Shown one piece after another: positions 1 to 6,464 of a stretch of 20,408 nt of DNA (position 1 is the first letter of the stretch; every line of letters begins with the position of its first letter). The DNA is taken from the NCBI GenBank assembly GCA_964533185.1, contig CAZHLD010000062.1, positions 1-20,408 on the forward strand, given 5' to 3'. This DNA is from CAZHLD01 sp964533185 (GTDB taxonomy: Bacteria > Acidobacteriota > Terriglobia > Acidiferrales > UBA7541). The position numbers and the translations under genes were made by a program. The notes below the pieces were generated by a model. It did not search any database and was not told where the DNA came from. It was given only the letters and a program-made list of their open reading frames with translations.

Positions 1-7
1 TTCGGCC

Positions 8-23
8 GCGAAGGATCCCTCTG
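8..23 (+). repeat. Partial GTCATTCYGA-family element (right end only)
   Basis: The bases CGAAGGATCCCTCTG at the window edge match the right end of the element at 18831-18872 (CGAAGAATCCCTCTT). The left half would lie outside the window, so this is a tentative assignment based on the tail alone. Confidence 0.4.
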
Positions 24-36
24 CCTCTCTTCATCT

Positions 37-66
37 CGGACAAGACACGCCCTCCTTTGCTAAACT
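37..66 (+). promoter_or_regulatory. Candidate promoter of the tRNA-Gln/tRNA-Ser pair
   Basis: A -35-like CGGACA (37-42) is followed after 18 nt by TAAACT (61-66). The -10 is preceded by TGC, an extended -10 of the form TGCTANNNT that recurs upstream of four other genes in the window. The tRNA begins 12 nt downstream, the expected distance for a short tRNA leader. Confidence 0.4.
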
Positions 67-78
67 GGCTGGGTCGGC

Positions 79-153
79 TCCGGGGTGGTGCAATTGGTAG
101 CACACCAGACTTTGGATCTGGTTATCCTGGTTCGAGTCCAGGCCCCGGAGCCA
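79..153 (+). tRNA. tRNA-Gln (anticodon TTG)
   Basis: Complete cloverleaf. The acceptor stem TCCGGGG (79-85) pairs with CCCCGGA (143-149), followed by G and an encoded CCA. The D arm is GTGC/GCAC, the anticodon stem CCAGA/TCTGG encloses the loop CTTTGGA (anticodon TTG, reads CAA), and the T arm is CCTGG-TTCGAGT-CCAGG. Total 75 nt. A tRNA-Ser follows 25 nt downstream on the same strand, so the two are probably one transcript. Confidence 0.96.
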
Positions 154-178
154 GGCTCACATCGCAGGCTGTTCACGC

Positions 179-268
<90 letters not shown>

Positions 269-370
269 TATGTCCCGCCTACCCCGGTTGGTTTTGCGGA
301 GAGCGCAGTCGAGGGATGCACCCAATGGGAGGCGATCGCTCCAGCTTGGCCTGACCTCCGTCCTCGGTAT

Positions 371-412
371 CCTATTCCTGTAGAACCTGTCCCGTGCCAC
401 CTGGTACCTCTC
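371..412 (+). repeat. Heptad tandem array A (about 6 degenerate 7-bp units)
   Basis: Units of exactly 7 bp can be laid end to end, for example CTGTCCC, GTGCCAC and CTGGTAC at 386-406. The array runs into the stop codon of the adenosine-specific kinase (TCA on the + strand, 411-413). The units resemble those of array D near 11600. This is the most degenerate of the seven arrays, so its left boundary is approximate. Confidence 0.5.
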
Positions 413-893
413 ATTTCTTATACCCAATCTTCCTCAGAAACTCCCTCCGGTGCTTCACCTCGTCCGGCCCCTCGACCCCTTTCGGCCCCGACCCATCAAT
501 GACTCCCATCACCCCGCGCCCTTGCTCGCTCACCGCCACGACCACCTCCACCGGATTCGCCGTCGCACAGAAGATCGAGCACACCTCGAAGCACTCCTTC
601 ACCCGCCCCAGCACATTGATTGGGAACGCCTCGCGCAGCAGCAGCACAAACACGTGCCCCGCACCGATCGCCTGCGCGTTGGCCACCGCCGCCGCGCGCA
701 ACGACTCGTCGTTGGCCTCCACGCGCACCAGGCACGGCCCCGACGCCTCATTGAACGCCACCGCAAACTTCGCCCCGGGCACCGTGTTCACCATCGCCTC
801 GTACAGGTCTTCCGCCGTCTTAATAAAGTGCGACTGCCCCAGGATCAAGTTGGCCCCCTCGGGGATCTCCATCCGCACACTCTCCAGCTTCAT
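411..893 (-). CDS. Adenosine-specific kinase (DUF355 / PF04008 family)
   Basis: 160-residue protein matching, by recognition of its conserved blocks, the small adenosine-specific kinase family first characterised structurally from archaea and thought to phosphorylate adenosine. The blocks are GQSHFIKTAEDLYEAM near residue 19, FAVAFNEASGPCLVR near 43, and the glycine-rich tail GVIDGSGPKGVEGPDEVK followed by HRREFLRKIGYK at the C-terminus. Length equals the family norm, so it is intact and probably cytosolic. The start is set by an AAGGAG ribosome-binding site 7 nt upstream of ATG. A REP-like hairpin (908-930) lies directly upstream in the 5' leader. The gene is monocistronic here, with its 3' end running into heptad array A. 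Biological role in bacteria is poorly known; family identification is solid, physiological substrate is inference. Confidence 0.88.
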   Translation of the reverse strand: MKLESVRMEIPEGANLILGQSHFIKTAEDLYEAMVNTVPGAKFAVAFNEASGPCLVRVEANDESLRAAAVANAQAIGAGHVFVLLLREAFPINVLGRVKECFEVCSIFCATANPVEVVVAVSEQGRGVMGVIDGSGPKGVEGPDEVKHRREFLRKIGYKK

Positions 894-907
894 CTCCGCT
901 CTCCTTT

Positions 908-930
908 GGACTGCAGGAGCTTGCTCCCGC
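908..930 (+). repeat. REP-like hairpin, RAYT-flank family (copy 1, degenerate)
   Basis: GGACTGCAGGAGCTTGCTCC resembles the two REPs that bracket the transposase at 5856-6416 (GGAGTGCGGGAGCTTGCTCC in one of them). The core GGAGC-TT-GCTCC (916-927) can fold. It lies immediately upstream of the ribosome-binding site of the divergent adenosine-specific kinase. Confidence 0.65.
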
Positions 931-978
931 TTTTCTCAGCCGATGTTGCAACCCGTCTGCGCGCATCCATTCGACTAC

Positions 979-1035
979 GTCATTCCGACCTCCCGGCAAT
1001 AGCTCGCGACGCCAGGACGGAGGAATCTGCTTTTC
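979..1035 (+). repeat. GTCATTCYGA-family element (copy with GGAGGAATCTGC end)
   Basis: Starts with GTCATTCCGA (979-988) and ends with GGAGGAATCTGCTTTTC (1019-1035), the same terminal blocks as 17565-17612. The interior differs between copies. It lies in the spacer between the divergent adenosine-specific kinase and the PGPGW protein. Confidence 0.65.
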
Positions 1036-1077
1036 GACACACGACCGAGCTGTCCTCGCACGCCGCCCCGCCCAGGA

Positions 1078-1086
1078 TGCTAGAAT
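1078..1086 (+). promoter_or_regulatory. Extended -10 (TGCTAGAAT) for the PGPGW gene
   Basis: TGC-TAGAAT, close to the extended -10 consensus, 63 nt before the ATG at 1150. No good -35 is visible. A perfect 6-bp hairpin, GCGATT-CGC-AATCGC (1101-1115), lies in the predicted leader. Confidence 0.35.
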
Positions 1087-1149
1087 GGTTCTCGGCTAAG
1101 GCGATTCGCAATCGCGGCACTCACAACTTCACGCAGCTCCGGGCGGCCC

Positions 1150-1410
1150 ATGTTCTTCAAGACGGTCCAGCAGGCCAAGCGCTTTTTCATCATCCTGATC
1201 GGCTTCACCTTGCTTCTACTGGGTGTGGTCATGCTGGTTACGCCCGGTCCCGGCTGGGCCTCCATCTTCGGCGGACTCGCTCTGCTCGCCGCCGAATTCG
1301 TCTGGGCGCGCCGCCTGCTCAACCACCTCAAGGCCCAGGGCGTCAAAATCCGCGACGCCGTCTTCAATGCCAACAAAGAAAAGAACGCCTCCGCCGAGCC
1401 TCGCCCCTAG
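1150..1410 (+). CDS. Small PGPGW-type membrane protein
   Basis: 86-residue protein with a hydrophobic helix at about residues 11-31, the signature TPGPGW immediately after it (32-37), and a second hydrophobic stretch at about 39-50 ending in basic residues (WARRLL). This arrangement, two helices with PGPGW at the turn, defines the putative transmembrane family PF09656. Function is unknown; it should sit in the inner membrane with both ends on the same side and a charged C-terminal tail (VKIRDAVFNANKEK). The ribosome-binding site is weak (CGGGCGGCCC before ATG), but no better in-frame start fits the hydrophobic N-terminus. It is followed by T-rich sequence containing ATCTGTG-type repeats and a convergent DUF1579-like gene, so it stands alone. 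Confidence 0.8.
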   Translation: MFFKTVQQAKRFFIILIGFTLLLLGVVMLVTPGPGWASIFGGLALLAAEFVWARRLLNHLKAQGVKIRDAVFNANKEKNASAEPRP

Positions 1411-1447
1411 CTGCCGTCGCCCCACTCTCCAACTTTTCTTCGTTCTT

Positions 1448-1537
1448 ATCTGTGTTCATCTTTTTTCTTTCTCTTTTCATGTCTTCAGTCTTTCCTTTTT
1501 TCTTCCTATCAGTGTTTATCTGTGTTCATCTGTGGTT
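1448..1537 (+). repeat. 10-bp-period ATCTGTG-type repeats
   Basis: ATCAGTGTTT, ATCTGTGTTC and ATCTGTGGTT are consecutive 10-bp units (1508-1537), and another ATCTGTGTTC lies at 1448-1457 within T-rich sequence. The same unit recurs at 2280-2309. It fills the gap between two convergent genes. Confidence 0.65.
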
Positions 1538-1548
1538 ACAGCCCTTCT

Positions 1549-2175
1549 TCATTTCCGCGGCGGCTGCTTCCCTGGCCCGCCCGCTGCCCGCATCCTTCGC
1601 GCCACCGCTTCAAGATACGGCTGGTACGCCTCCGTCCCCCACGCCTGCTCCACCTGTGTCCGCACCTCGTTCGGCGCCACCCGCGTGTACCGGATGCGCT
1701 CGCGGAACACCCGCCCCTCCACCGTTCCCGCATGTTCAAGCGTCAGCGTGTTCTCATCCGTGAAGTCTCCCTTGTACTCCCCCACGCCCGCCGCATCGTC
1801 AAACCACCACATCCGGTACACTTGCGCCTCGCGGTCCCACGTCAGCACGCCAAACGCGCGGTACGCTCCGTTCGGCCCCGCGCCCTCGTAGTCAATCTGC
1901 AGGTAAAGTCCCAGCGCCGGCCGCGCCCGCCACCTTCCAGTGAAGCTCTCTTCTCCCGGCTTGGCGTAGGTGATCTGCTCCTCCCACTGGCCCGCCAGAA
2001 ACGCCATTCGGAAGTGCTGCCGCGTCGCCAGCGGATTCGCCCGTTGCGCCTGGGGAGTCTGCGCCGGCTGTTGCGGACCAGAAGGCGGTTGCTGCGCCTC
2101 CGCCGCTCTCGCACAGCTAATCAGCAACAGCGCCGCCATCGCCACCTGTGCGACTTTCAACCATTCCCGCTTCAT
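1549..2175 (-). CDS. Exported DUF1579-like protein, possible lipoprotein
   Basis: 208 residues from the ATG at 2175, chosen because GGAGG lies 7 nt upstream; a longer in-frame ATG at 2205 has no such support. The N-terminus has basic residues, then a hydrophobic core ending LLLISC, a plausible lipobox with Cys21; alternatively signal peptidase I could cut after AEA. A Gln/Pro-rich linker follows. The mature part has the pattern of DUF1579-like proteins: GQW near residue 62, PGEESFTGRW, LGLYLQIDYEG, then RAFGVLTWDREAQVYRMWWF and a FTDENTLTLEH block. These proteins are thought to form a small beta-barrel; function is unknown. An extended -10 (TGCTAGGAT) lies 28 nt upstream. Export is well supported, family membership is moderate. 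Confidence 0.75.
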   Translation of the reverse strand: MKREWLKVAQVAMAALLLISCARAAEAQQPPSGPQQPAQTPQAQRANPLATRQHFRMAFLAGQWEEQITYAKPGEESFTGRWRARPALGLYLQIDYEGAGPNGAYRAFGVLTWDREAQVYRMWWFDDAAGVGEYKGDFTDENTLTLEHAGTVEGRVFRERIRYTRVAPNEVRTQVEQAWGTEAYQPYLEAVARRMRAAGGPGKQPPRK

Positions 2176-2203
2176 CGCTGCGCCTCCTGCCCTTCTCTGG
2201 CGC

Positions 2204-2212
2204 ATCCTAGCA
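2204..2212 (-). promoter_or_regulatory. Extended -10 (TGCTAGGAT) for the DUF1579-like gene
   Basis: Read on the minus strand, TGC-TAGGAT ends 28 nt upstream of the ATG at 2175, leaving room for the GGAGG ribosome-binding site. No convincing -35 is visible. Confidence 0.35.
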
Positions 2213-2222
2213 CATTGGCTTT

Positions 2223-2309
2223 CTCAGTGTTTTCTGTGCCTCTGTGTCCTCCCTATTGAGTTTCTCCTTCGGTCTTTTCATCTGTGCTCATCTGTGTTTA
2301 TCTGTCATT
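2223..2309 (+). repeat. 9-10-bp-period CTCAGTG/ATCTGTG repeats
   Basis: CTCAGTGTT, TTCTGTGCC and TCTGTGTCC lie end to end at 2223-2249. Three 10-bp units, ATCTGTGCTC, ATCTGTGTTT and ATCTGTCATT, follow at 2280-2309. Same family as 1448-1537 and 18043-18080. It occupies the spacer between two divergent genes. Confidence 0.65.
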
Positions 2310-2332
2310 GCCTTTTCCCTTCGGGGGATTGC

Positions 2333-3124
2333 ATGGACACGTGGCGCGGCAAATGGGCACTCGTCACCGGCGCCAGCGCCGGCATTGGACGCGCACTCGC
2401 CATCGAGCTCGCTGCCGGCGGTGCGCACCTTGTTCTCACCGCCCGCCGTTGCGACCGCCTCGAAGATCTTTCTGCCCATCTCCGCTCGCGTCACGACATC
2501 CGCATCGAGCTCTGCCCCGCCGACCTCGCCCGCCCCTCCGCGCCCGACGAAATCTTTGCCTTCACGCAGGGGAAGGGAATTGACCTCGACCTGCTCATCA
2601 ACAACGCCGGCTTCGGCGCCTATGGCGACTTCTTCCGCTCCGACCTCGCCCGCCACCTCGAGATGGTGCAGGTGAACATCGCCGCTGTCGTCCACCTCAC
2701 GCGCCTCTACCTCCCGCGCATGGTCGAGCGACGCCGCGGCGACGTCCTTATCGTCGCCTCCACCGCCGCTTTCCAGGCCGTGCCCTTCATCACCACCTAC
2801 GCCGCCACCAAAGCCTTCGACCTGCTCTTCGGCGAAGGCCTCGCCGAAGAGGTTCACCCGCACGGCGTCCGCGTCTGCGTCCTCTGTCCGGGTTCGACCA
2901 CCACCGAGTTCCACGATGTTGCCGGCCAGCCAGCGCGCATGAGGCGCCGCCAGGAGACGCCCGAAAAAGTTGCCCGCACCGGCCTTCGCGCGCTCGCCGC
3001 CGGAAAGTCCGTTGTCATCTCCGGCACCGCCAACCGCATTGGCGTGCACGCCCAGCGACTCGTCCCGCGCCGCGCCGTCACCCGCATCGCCGCCTCGCTC
3101 TTCCGCCCGCACGAAGAGTCCTGA
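2333..3124 (+). CDS. Short-chain dehydrogenase/reductase (classical SDR)
   Basis: 263-residue soluble oxidoreductase. It begins with the cofactor motif TGASAGIG (residues 13-20), an ARR segment at about 37-39 favouring NADP(H), then NNAG (about 86-89), a catalytic Ser in VASTAAFQ (about 141) and YAATK (about 154-158) supplying the Tyr/Lys pair. Length and motif spacing match the COG0300/DltE-like branch of classical SDRs, whose members act on diverse carbonyls, so the substrate is unknown. The ATG at 2333 is preceded by GGGGGA with 5 nt spacing; a much longer open frame upstream runs through intergenic repeats and the divergent gene and is not credible. It is convergent with acetyl-CoA synthetase, with no operon partner. 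Confidence 0.87.
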   Translation: MDTWRGKWALVTGASAGIGRALAIELAAGGAHLVLTARRCDRLEDLSAHLRSRHDIRIELCPADLARPSAPDEIFAFTQGKGIDLDLLINNAGFGAYGDFFRSDLARHLEMVQVNIAAVVHLTRLYLPRMVERRRGDVLIVASTAAFQAVPFITTYAATKAFDLLFGEGLAEEVHPHGVRVCVLCPGSTTTEFHDVAGQPARMRRRQETPEKVARTGLRALAAGKSVVISGTANRIGVHAQRLVPRRAVTRIAASLFRPHEES

Positions 3125-3250
3125 GGGCCAATACTCACAGCCATGCCCTTCGTGCTCAGGTGAGCTACCGCCGCAGCCCCCTGCCGTGTTGGGTCAACAG
3201 GATGTACAGGCTCCGCCGCCGGTCTAGGGTTTTTCTAAAGGATTTTCTTA

Positions 3251-3313
3251 CGGAGAATGGACAGCGGAAAACGAGTCTCTGAACCCTACATCCTACTTCC
3301 TATCCCCTACTCT
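3251..3313 (+). repeat. Heptad tandem array B (9 units)
   Basis: Nine uninterrupted 7-bp units from CGGAGAA (3251) to CTACTCT (3313). The sequence drifts along the array, from CGGAAAA through CTGAACC to CTACATC and CTACTTC. The last unit contains the acs stop codon. Read on the acs strand, TAG recurs exactly every 7 nt, so it falls in all three frames directly after the gene. Confidence 0.85.
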
Positions 3314-5256
3314 TCCTCCCCCTGCTGCTGCGCCAACTTCACGATCACTCCCATATCTTCCAGCGTTGTCGTATCGCCCGACACAGATCCCTTCTGCGCC
3401 AGCTCGCGCAGCAGCCTACGCATGATTTTTCCGCTGCGGGTCTTGGGCAGCAGGTCAGCAAACCTCACCTCCGCCGGACGCGCGATCGTCCCAATCACCG
3501 ACGCCACGTGCTCGCCCAGCTTGCCCTTCAACTCAGCCGACGGCCCGTGCCCCGCTCTCAGCGTCACAAACGCCACTATCGCCTCGCCCTTGATCTCGTC
3601 TGGACGCGCCACCACTGCCGCCTCGGCCACCGCCGGATGGCTCACCAGCGCGCTTTCGATCTCCATCGTTGAGAGCCGATGCCCGGCCACCTTGATCACG
3701 TCGTCCACGCGCCCCAGCACCCAGAAGTCTCCGTCCGCGTCGCACTGCGCCGCATCACCAGCAAAGTAAACTCCCGGGATGCGTTGCCAGTAGTCCCGCC
3801 GGAACCGCTCGTCGTCGCCGTAAATTGTCCGCAGCATCGAAGGCCACGGCTTCTCGATCACGAGGTACCCGGTCTCGCCGGGCTTGGTCGGTTTGCCCTC
3901 GAGGTTCACCACTTTCGCTGCGATCCCCGGCAGCGGGCGCGTCGCAGAGCCAGCTTTCGTCGGCGTTGCGCCCGGCAGCGGCGAAATCAAGATTGAGCCG
4001 GTTTCCGTCTGCCACCACGTGTCTACAATCGGGCAGCGGTTTTTTCCCACCGCCTCGTAATACCACTTCCACGCTGCCGGGTTGATCGGCTCGCCTACTG
4101 TGCCCAAGAGGCGCAGGCTCGAAAGGTCATGTTTCTCGAGCCACTCTTTGCCCCAGGCCATAAACGCCCGCACCGCCGTCGCCGAGCTGTAGAAGATCGT
4201 CACCTTGTACCGCTCGACGATTTCCCAGAACCGGTCCTTCTGCGGGTGATCCGGCGCGCCCTCGTACATCACAATCGTCGCGCCGTTGGCCAGCGGCCCG
4301 TACACAATGTAGCTGTGCCCGGTCACCCAGCCGATGTCGGCCGTACACCAGTAGATGTCGTCCTCGCGCAGGTCAAACACCAGCCGCATCGACCACGCGC
4401 ACTGCACCAGATACCCAGCCGTCGTGTGCAGCACGCCCTTCGGCTTCCCCGTGGTCCCGCTCGTGTAGAGGACAAAGAGCGGGTGCTCGGCATCCAGTTT
4501 CTCCGGCTCGCATTTCTCCGACGCCGCATCGCAGATCTCGTGCCACCACAGGTCGCGCTTCTCGTTCCACGCCACCGGCTCGCCGGTGCGCTTCACCACC
4601 ACCACTTTTTCAATCGTCGGGCAGCTCTGCACCGCCGTGTCCGCCGCTTCCTTCAACAGAATCACGCGCCCGCGACGGTAGCCTCCATCCGCCGTCACCA
4701 GGACCTTCGACTTCGCGTCATTGATTCGGTCGGCCAACGCCGGCGCGCTGAACCCGCCAAACACCACCGAGTGCACCGCGCCGATTCGCGCGCACGCCAG
4801 CATGGCGATGGCCAGCTCCGGCACCATCGGCAGGTAAAGCGCCACGCAGTCGCCCTTCGTCACCCCCAGCGACTTCAGCGCGTTCGCAAACCGGCAGACC
4901 AGGTCGCGCAGCTCGTGATAGGTCAGTTGCAGCGCCTTGCCGTCTTCCGCCTCCCACATCAGCGCCGGACGATTTCCATGCTTTTCCGCGTGCCGGTCCA
5001 CGCAGTTGTAGGCCACGTTCAGCGTACCGCCCACAAACCACTGCGCGTGCGGCAGGTCCCATTCGAGCGTTTTCTTTGGCTTCTCAAACCAGTCCAGCAA
5101 CTCGGCCTGCTCGCCCCAGTAGCCTTCCGGGTCTTCGAGCGCGCGCCGGTGCATCTCCTCGTACTCCTCCATCGACCGCACCCGCGCCCGCTTCTGAAAA
5201 TCCTCTGGCGGCGCAATCGCCTTTTCCGCCAGCACCTTCGGATCAAATTCTTCCAT
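3307..5256 (-). CDS. acs: Acetyl-CoA synthetase (AMP-forming)
   Basis: 649-residue enzyme converting acetate, ATP and CoA to acetyl-CoA through acetyl-AMP in the cytosol. Visible ANL-superfamily motifs are YTSGTTGKPKGV (about 263-274), WWQTETG (about 412-418) and, near the C-terminus, PKTRSGKIMRR with the catalytic, acetylation-prone Lys at residue 610. The N-terminal block has the WFVGGTLNVAYNCVDRH signature typical of Acs. Length matches the usual 650 or so. The start at 5256 is set by GGGGAGG 4 nt upstream; an in-frame ATG at 5343 lacks a ribosome-binding site and would add an atypical extension. It is monocistronic, with a candidate promoter near 5365-5393. Its TAG stop lies inside heptad array B. 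Acetate assimilation would complement the glycolate/glycerate genes downstream, but shared control is not shown. Confidence 0.97.
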   Translation of the reverse strand: MEEFDPKVLAEKAIAPPEDFQKRARVRSMEEYEEMHRRALEDPEGYWGEQAELLDWFEKPKKTLEWDLPHAQWFVGGTLNVAYNCVDRHAEKHGNRPALMWEAEDGKALQLTYHELRDLVCRFANALKSLGVTKGDCVALYLPMVPELAIAMLACARIGAVHSVVFGGFSAPALADRINDAKSKVLVTADGGYRRGRVILLKEAADTAVQSCPTIEKVVVVKRTGEPVAWNEKRDLWWHEICDAASEKCEPEKLDAEHPLFVLYTSGTTGKPKGVLHTTAGYLVQCAWSMRLVFDLREDDIYWCTADIGWVTGHSYIVYGPLANGATIVMYEGAPDHPQKDRFWEIVERYKVTIFYSSATAVRAFMAWGKEWLEKHDLSSLRLLGTVGEPINPAAWKWYYEAVGKNRCPIVDTWWQTETGSILISPLPGATPTKAGSATRPLPGIAAKVVNLEGKPTKPGETGYLVIEKPWPSMLRTIYGDDERFRRDYWQRIPGVYFAGDAAQCDADGDFWVLGRVDDVIKVAGHRLSTMEIESALVSHPAVAEAAVVARPDEIKGEAIVAFVTLRAGHGPSAELKGKLGEHVASVIGTIARPAEVRFADLLPKTRSGKIMRRLLRELAQKGSVSGDTTTLEDMGVIVKLAQQQGEEE

Positions 5257-5364
5257 CGCTCCTCCCCGTCGTAGCGCCGTCATCTCGCCGGTGGTTCTGG
5301 TCCGGGCCTGCGTGAGGATGTCTGGCCCGCCCTTCACTTCCAAGCTAGGTAGATATCAAGAGAT

Positions 5365-5403
5365 AAGGTACGGAAGCTCTAGGGCCGGGTCAAGAAATCT
5401 TGA
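5365..5403 (-). promoter_or_regulatory. Candidate acs promoter with overlapping palindrome
   Basis: On the minus strand TTGACC (5393-5388) is followed after 17 nt by TACCTT (5370-5365). A perfect inverted repeat TCAAGA-AA-TCTTGA (5390-5403) overlaps the -35, a position where a repressor or activator could act. The start codon is about 110 nt downstream. The -10 is weak, so this is a candidate. Confidence 0.4.
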
Positions 5404-5432
5404 TTTTCTGTGTGTCTCGACGTCGCCGCCCG

Positions 5433-5449
5433 CCCCGACCCGGTCGGGG
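5433..5449. promoter_or_regulatory. 17-bp palindrome upstream of the cupin promoter
   Basis: CCCCGACC-C-GGTCGGGG is a perfect 8-bp inverted repeat around one base. It lies between the divergent acs and cupin genes, just upstream of the expected cupin -35 region. It could be an operator or another REP-like hairpin; the sequence alone does not decide. Confidence 0.35.
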
Positions 5450-5473
5450 TGGCTAATCCGTCTTTTCGGGGTC

Positions 5474-5479
5474 TATAAT
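5474..5479 (+). promoter_or_regulatory. Consensus -10 TATAAT very close to the cupin start
   Basis: A perfect TATAAT with only 9 nt before the ATG at 5489. Transcription would start at or just before the A of ATG, giving a leaderless or nearly leaderless mRNA. No ribosome-binding site is seen (CTGCCCGCG), consistent with that. The -35 region is poor. Confidence 0.45.
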
Positions 5480-5488
5480 CTGCCCGCG

Positions 5489-5755
5489 ATGAAAGAAGAA
5501 GACTGCAGGAACCAGCTCCGCTCCGAAGGCTTCACCCACATCTACACCTGGCAGGACCGCCCCGGCGCCTTCTACCCCGACCACACTCATCCCACTCTCT
5601 CCGCACACATCATCCTCGACGGCGAAATGACCCTCACCCAGAACGGCGAAACCCGCACCTATCGCAGTGGTGATCGAGTGGATGTCCCCGCAGGTACGGT
5701 GCATTCCGCAAAAACGGGCCCCGCCGGCTGCCGCTACCTCATCGGCGAGCGTTAG
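5489..5755 (+). CDS. Small single-domain cupin protein
   Basis: 88-residue conserved-barrel protein. Cupin motif 1 appears as HTHPTLSAHIILDGEM (about 32-47), with HxH ligands and a third His. Motif 2 appears as GDRVDVPAGTVHSA (about 61-74), with the terminal His. This suggests a metal-binding pocket; no substrate can be assigned. The start at 5489 is chosen because a perfect TATAAT lies 9 nt upstream, which excludes earlier starts and suggests leaderless translation. The stop codon lies inside a perfect 7-bp hairpin (5744-5761). Downstream, beyond the RAYT element, a second sequence encodes the same C-terminal pattern (LIGE followed by a basic residue and stop), indicating a former paralogue. 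Confidence 0.82.
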   Translation: MKEEDCRNQLRSEGFTHIYTWQDRPGAFYPDHTHPTLSAHIILDGEMTLTQNGETRTYRSGDRVDVPAGTVHSAKTGPAGCRYLIGER

Positions 5756-5761
5756 CTCGCC
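5744..5761 (+). other. Hairpin straddling the cupin stop codon
   Basis: GGCGAGC-GTTA-GCTCGCC forms a perfect 7-bp stem with a 4-nt loop containing TA of the TAG stop. No T-tract follows, so a classical intrinsic terminator is not supported; it may stabilise the 3' end or be incidental. Confidence 0.4.
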
Positions 5762-5763
5762 TT

Positions 5764-5788
5764 GGAGTGCGGCAGCTTGCTGCCGCCG
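5764..5788 (+). repeat. REP hairpin left of the RAYT gene
   Basis: GGAGT is followed by the hairpin GCGGCAGC-TT-GCTGCCGC (5769-5786). The inverted partner lies at 6434-6462. The two differ by a paired base swap in the stem (GGCAGC/GCTGCC versus GGGAGC/GCTCCC), so the fold is kept. The GGAG head plus hairpin fits the tetranucleotide-plus-hairpin design of REPs recognised by RAYT enzymes. Confidence 0.82.
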
Positions 5789-5833
5789 TTCTTTGGTTTC
5801 CCGCCTTTTTCTCGGATGGCCAACAACATAGTA

Positions 5834-5839
5834 TATAAT
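5834..5839 (+). promoter_or_regulatory. -10 TATAAT for the RAYT gene
   Basis: A perfect TATAAT 16 nt before the ATG at 5856, with a second GATAAT at 5846-5851. No Shine-Dalgarno sequence intervenes, so the mRNA leader would be very short. Confidence 0.4.
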
Positions 5840-5855
5840 CCTTCAGATAATACCC

Positions 5856-6416
5856 ATGCCGGACTGGCCTCACAGCCCCATCCATCGCCTAACCGAAGCA
5901 GGCGCCTACATGGTTACAGCTGGCACCTACGGCAAGTTCCCCATCTTCCGTTCCGCTCACCGCCTCTCACTTCTCACCAACAGCCTCCTTCAAGTCTCCA
6001 AGCACTACGAATGGCGATTGCAGGCCTGGGCCGTCTTCCCGAACCACTATCATTTCGTGGCCATCAGCCCCGCAAACCCCGCCACGCTTCGTCGCTTAAT
6101 CCAACATCTCCATTCGGAAACTGCGCGTGAGGTCAACGCCGCGGACAAAACACCTGCGAGAAAGGTCTGGTATGAATACTGGGATACTCGCCTCACCTTT
6201 CAGCGATCCTATCTGGCCCGACTGAGCTATGTGCATCAAAATCCCGTTCATCACGGACTGGTGCCCGTTGCGCCGGCCTATCCCTGGTGTTCGGCTTCTT
6301 GGTTCGAACGTACTGCCAATCGTGCCTTTTTTCGTACGGTTTTGAGCTTCACGGGCAAGGGGATTCAGGTGCGGGATGAGTTCAGTGTAGTCTTATCGGA
6401 TGTAGGAGCCGCTTGA
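5856..6416 (+). CDS. REP-associated tyrosine transposase (RAYT, Y1_Tnp)
   Basis: 186-residue single-strand DNA transposase of the IS200-related HUH superfamily. The N-terminus PIHRLTEAGAYMVTAGTY is typical of RAYTs. The metal-binding HUH motif is HYH (64-66) in AVFPNHYHFVAI. The conserved block SYVHQNPVHHGLV (about 126-138) probably carries the catalytic Tyr. Length is normal, with no frameshift. The gene is framed by two inverted REP hairpins of one family (5764-5788 and 6434-6462), the organisation expected for a RAYT and its cognate REPs, which these enzymes bind and cleave. Unlike an insertion sequence it has no terminal inverted repeats and is usually domesticated, single copy per genome. 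It separates an intact cupin from the tail of another cupin. Confidence 0.93.
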   Translation: MPDWPHSPIHRLTEAGAYMVTAGTYGKFPIFRSAHRLSLLTNSLLQVSKHYEWRLQAWAVFPNHYHFVAISPANPATLRRLIQHLHSETAREVNAADKTPARKVWYEYWDTRLTFQRSYLARLSYVHQNPVHHGLVPVAPAYPWCSASWFERTANRAFFRTVLSFTGKGIQVRDEFSVVLSDVGAA

Positions 6417-6433
6417 AAACTGCGCAGCGGCCT

Positions 6434-6462
6434 CCGACGGCGGGAGCAAGCTCCCGCACTCC
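6434..6462 (-). repeat. REP hairpin right of the RAYT gene (inverted)
   Basis: On the minus strand, GGAGT is followed by the hairpin GCGGGAGC-TT-GCTCCCGC (6457-6440), then CGTCGG. It mirrors the copy at 5764-5788 with compensating stem changes. Confidence 0.82.
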
Positions 6463-6464
6463 AT

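Noticed and set aside
1970..2332. Upstream extension of the SDR reading frame
   Set aside because: It overlaps the divergent DUF1579-like gene and the intergenic repeats; the family N-terminus begins at the ATG at 2333.
5744..5788. Rho-independent terminator after the cupin
   Set aside because: Two strong hairpins exist, but neither is followed by a T-tract; the second is a REP.
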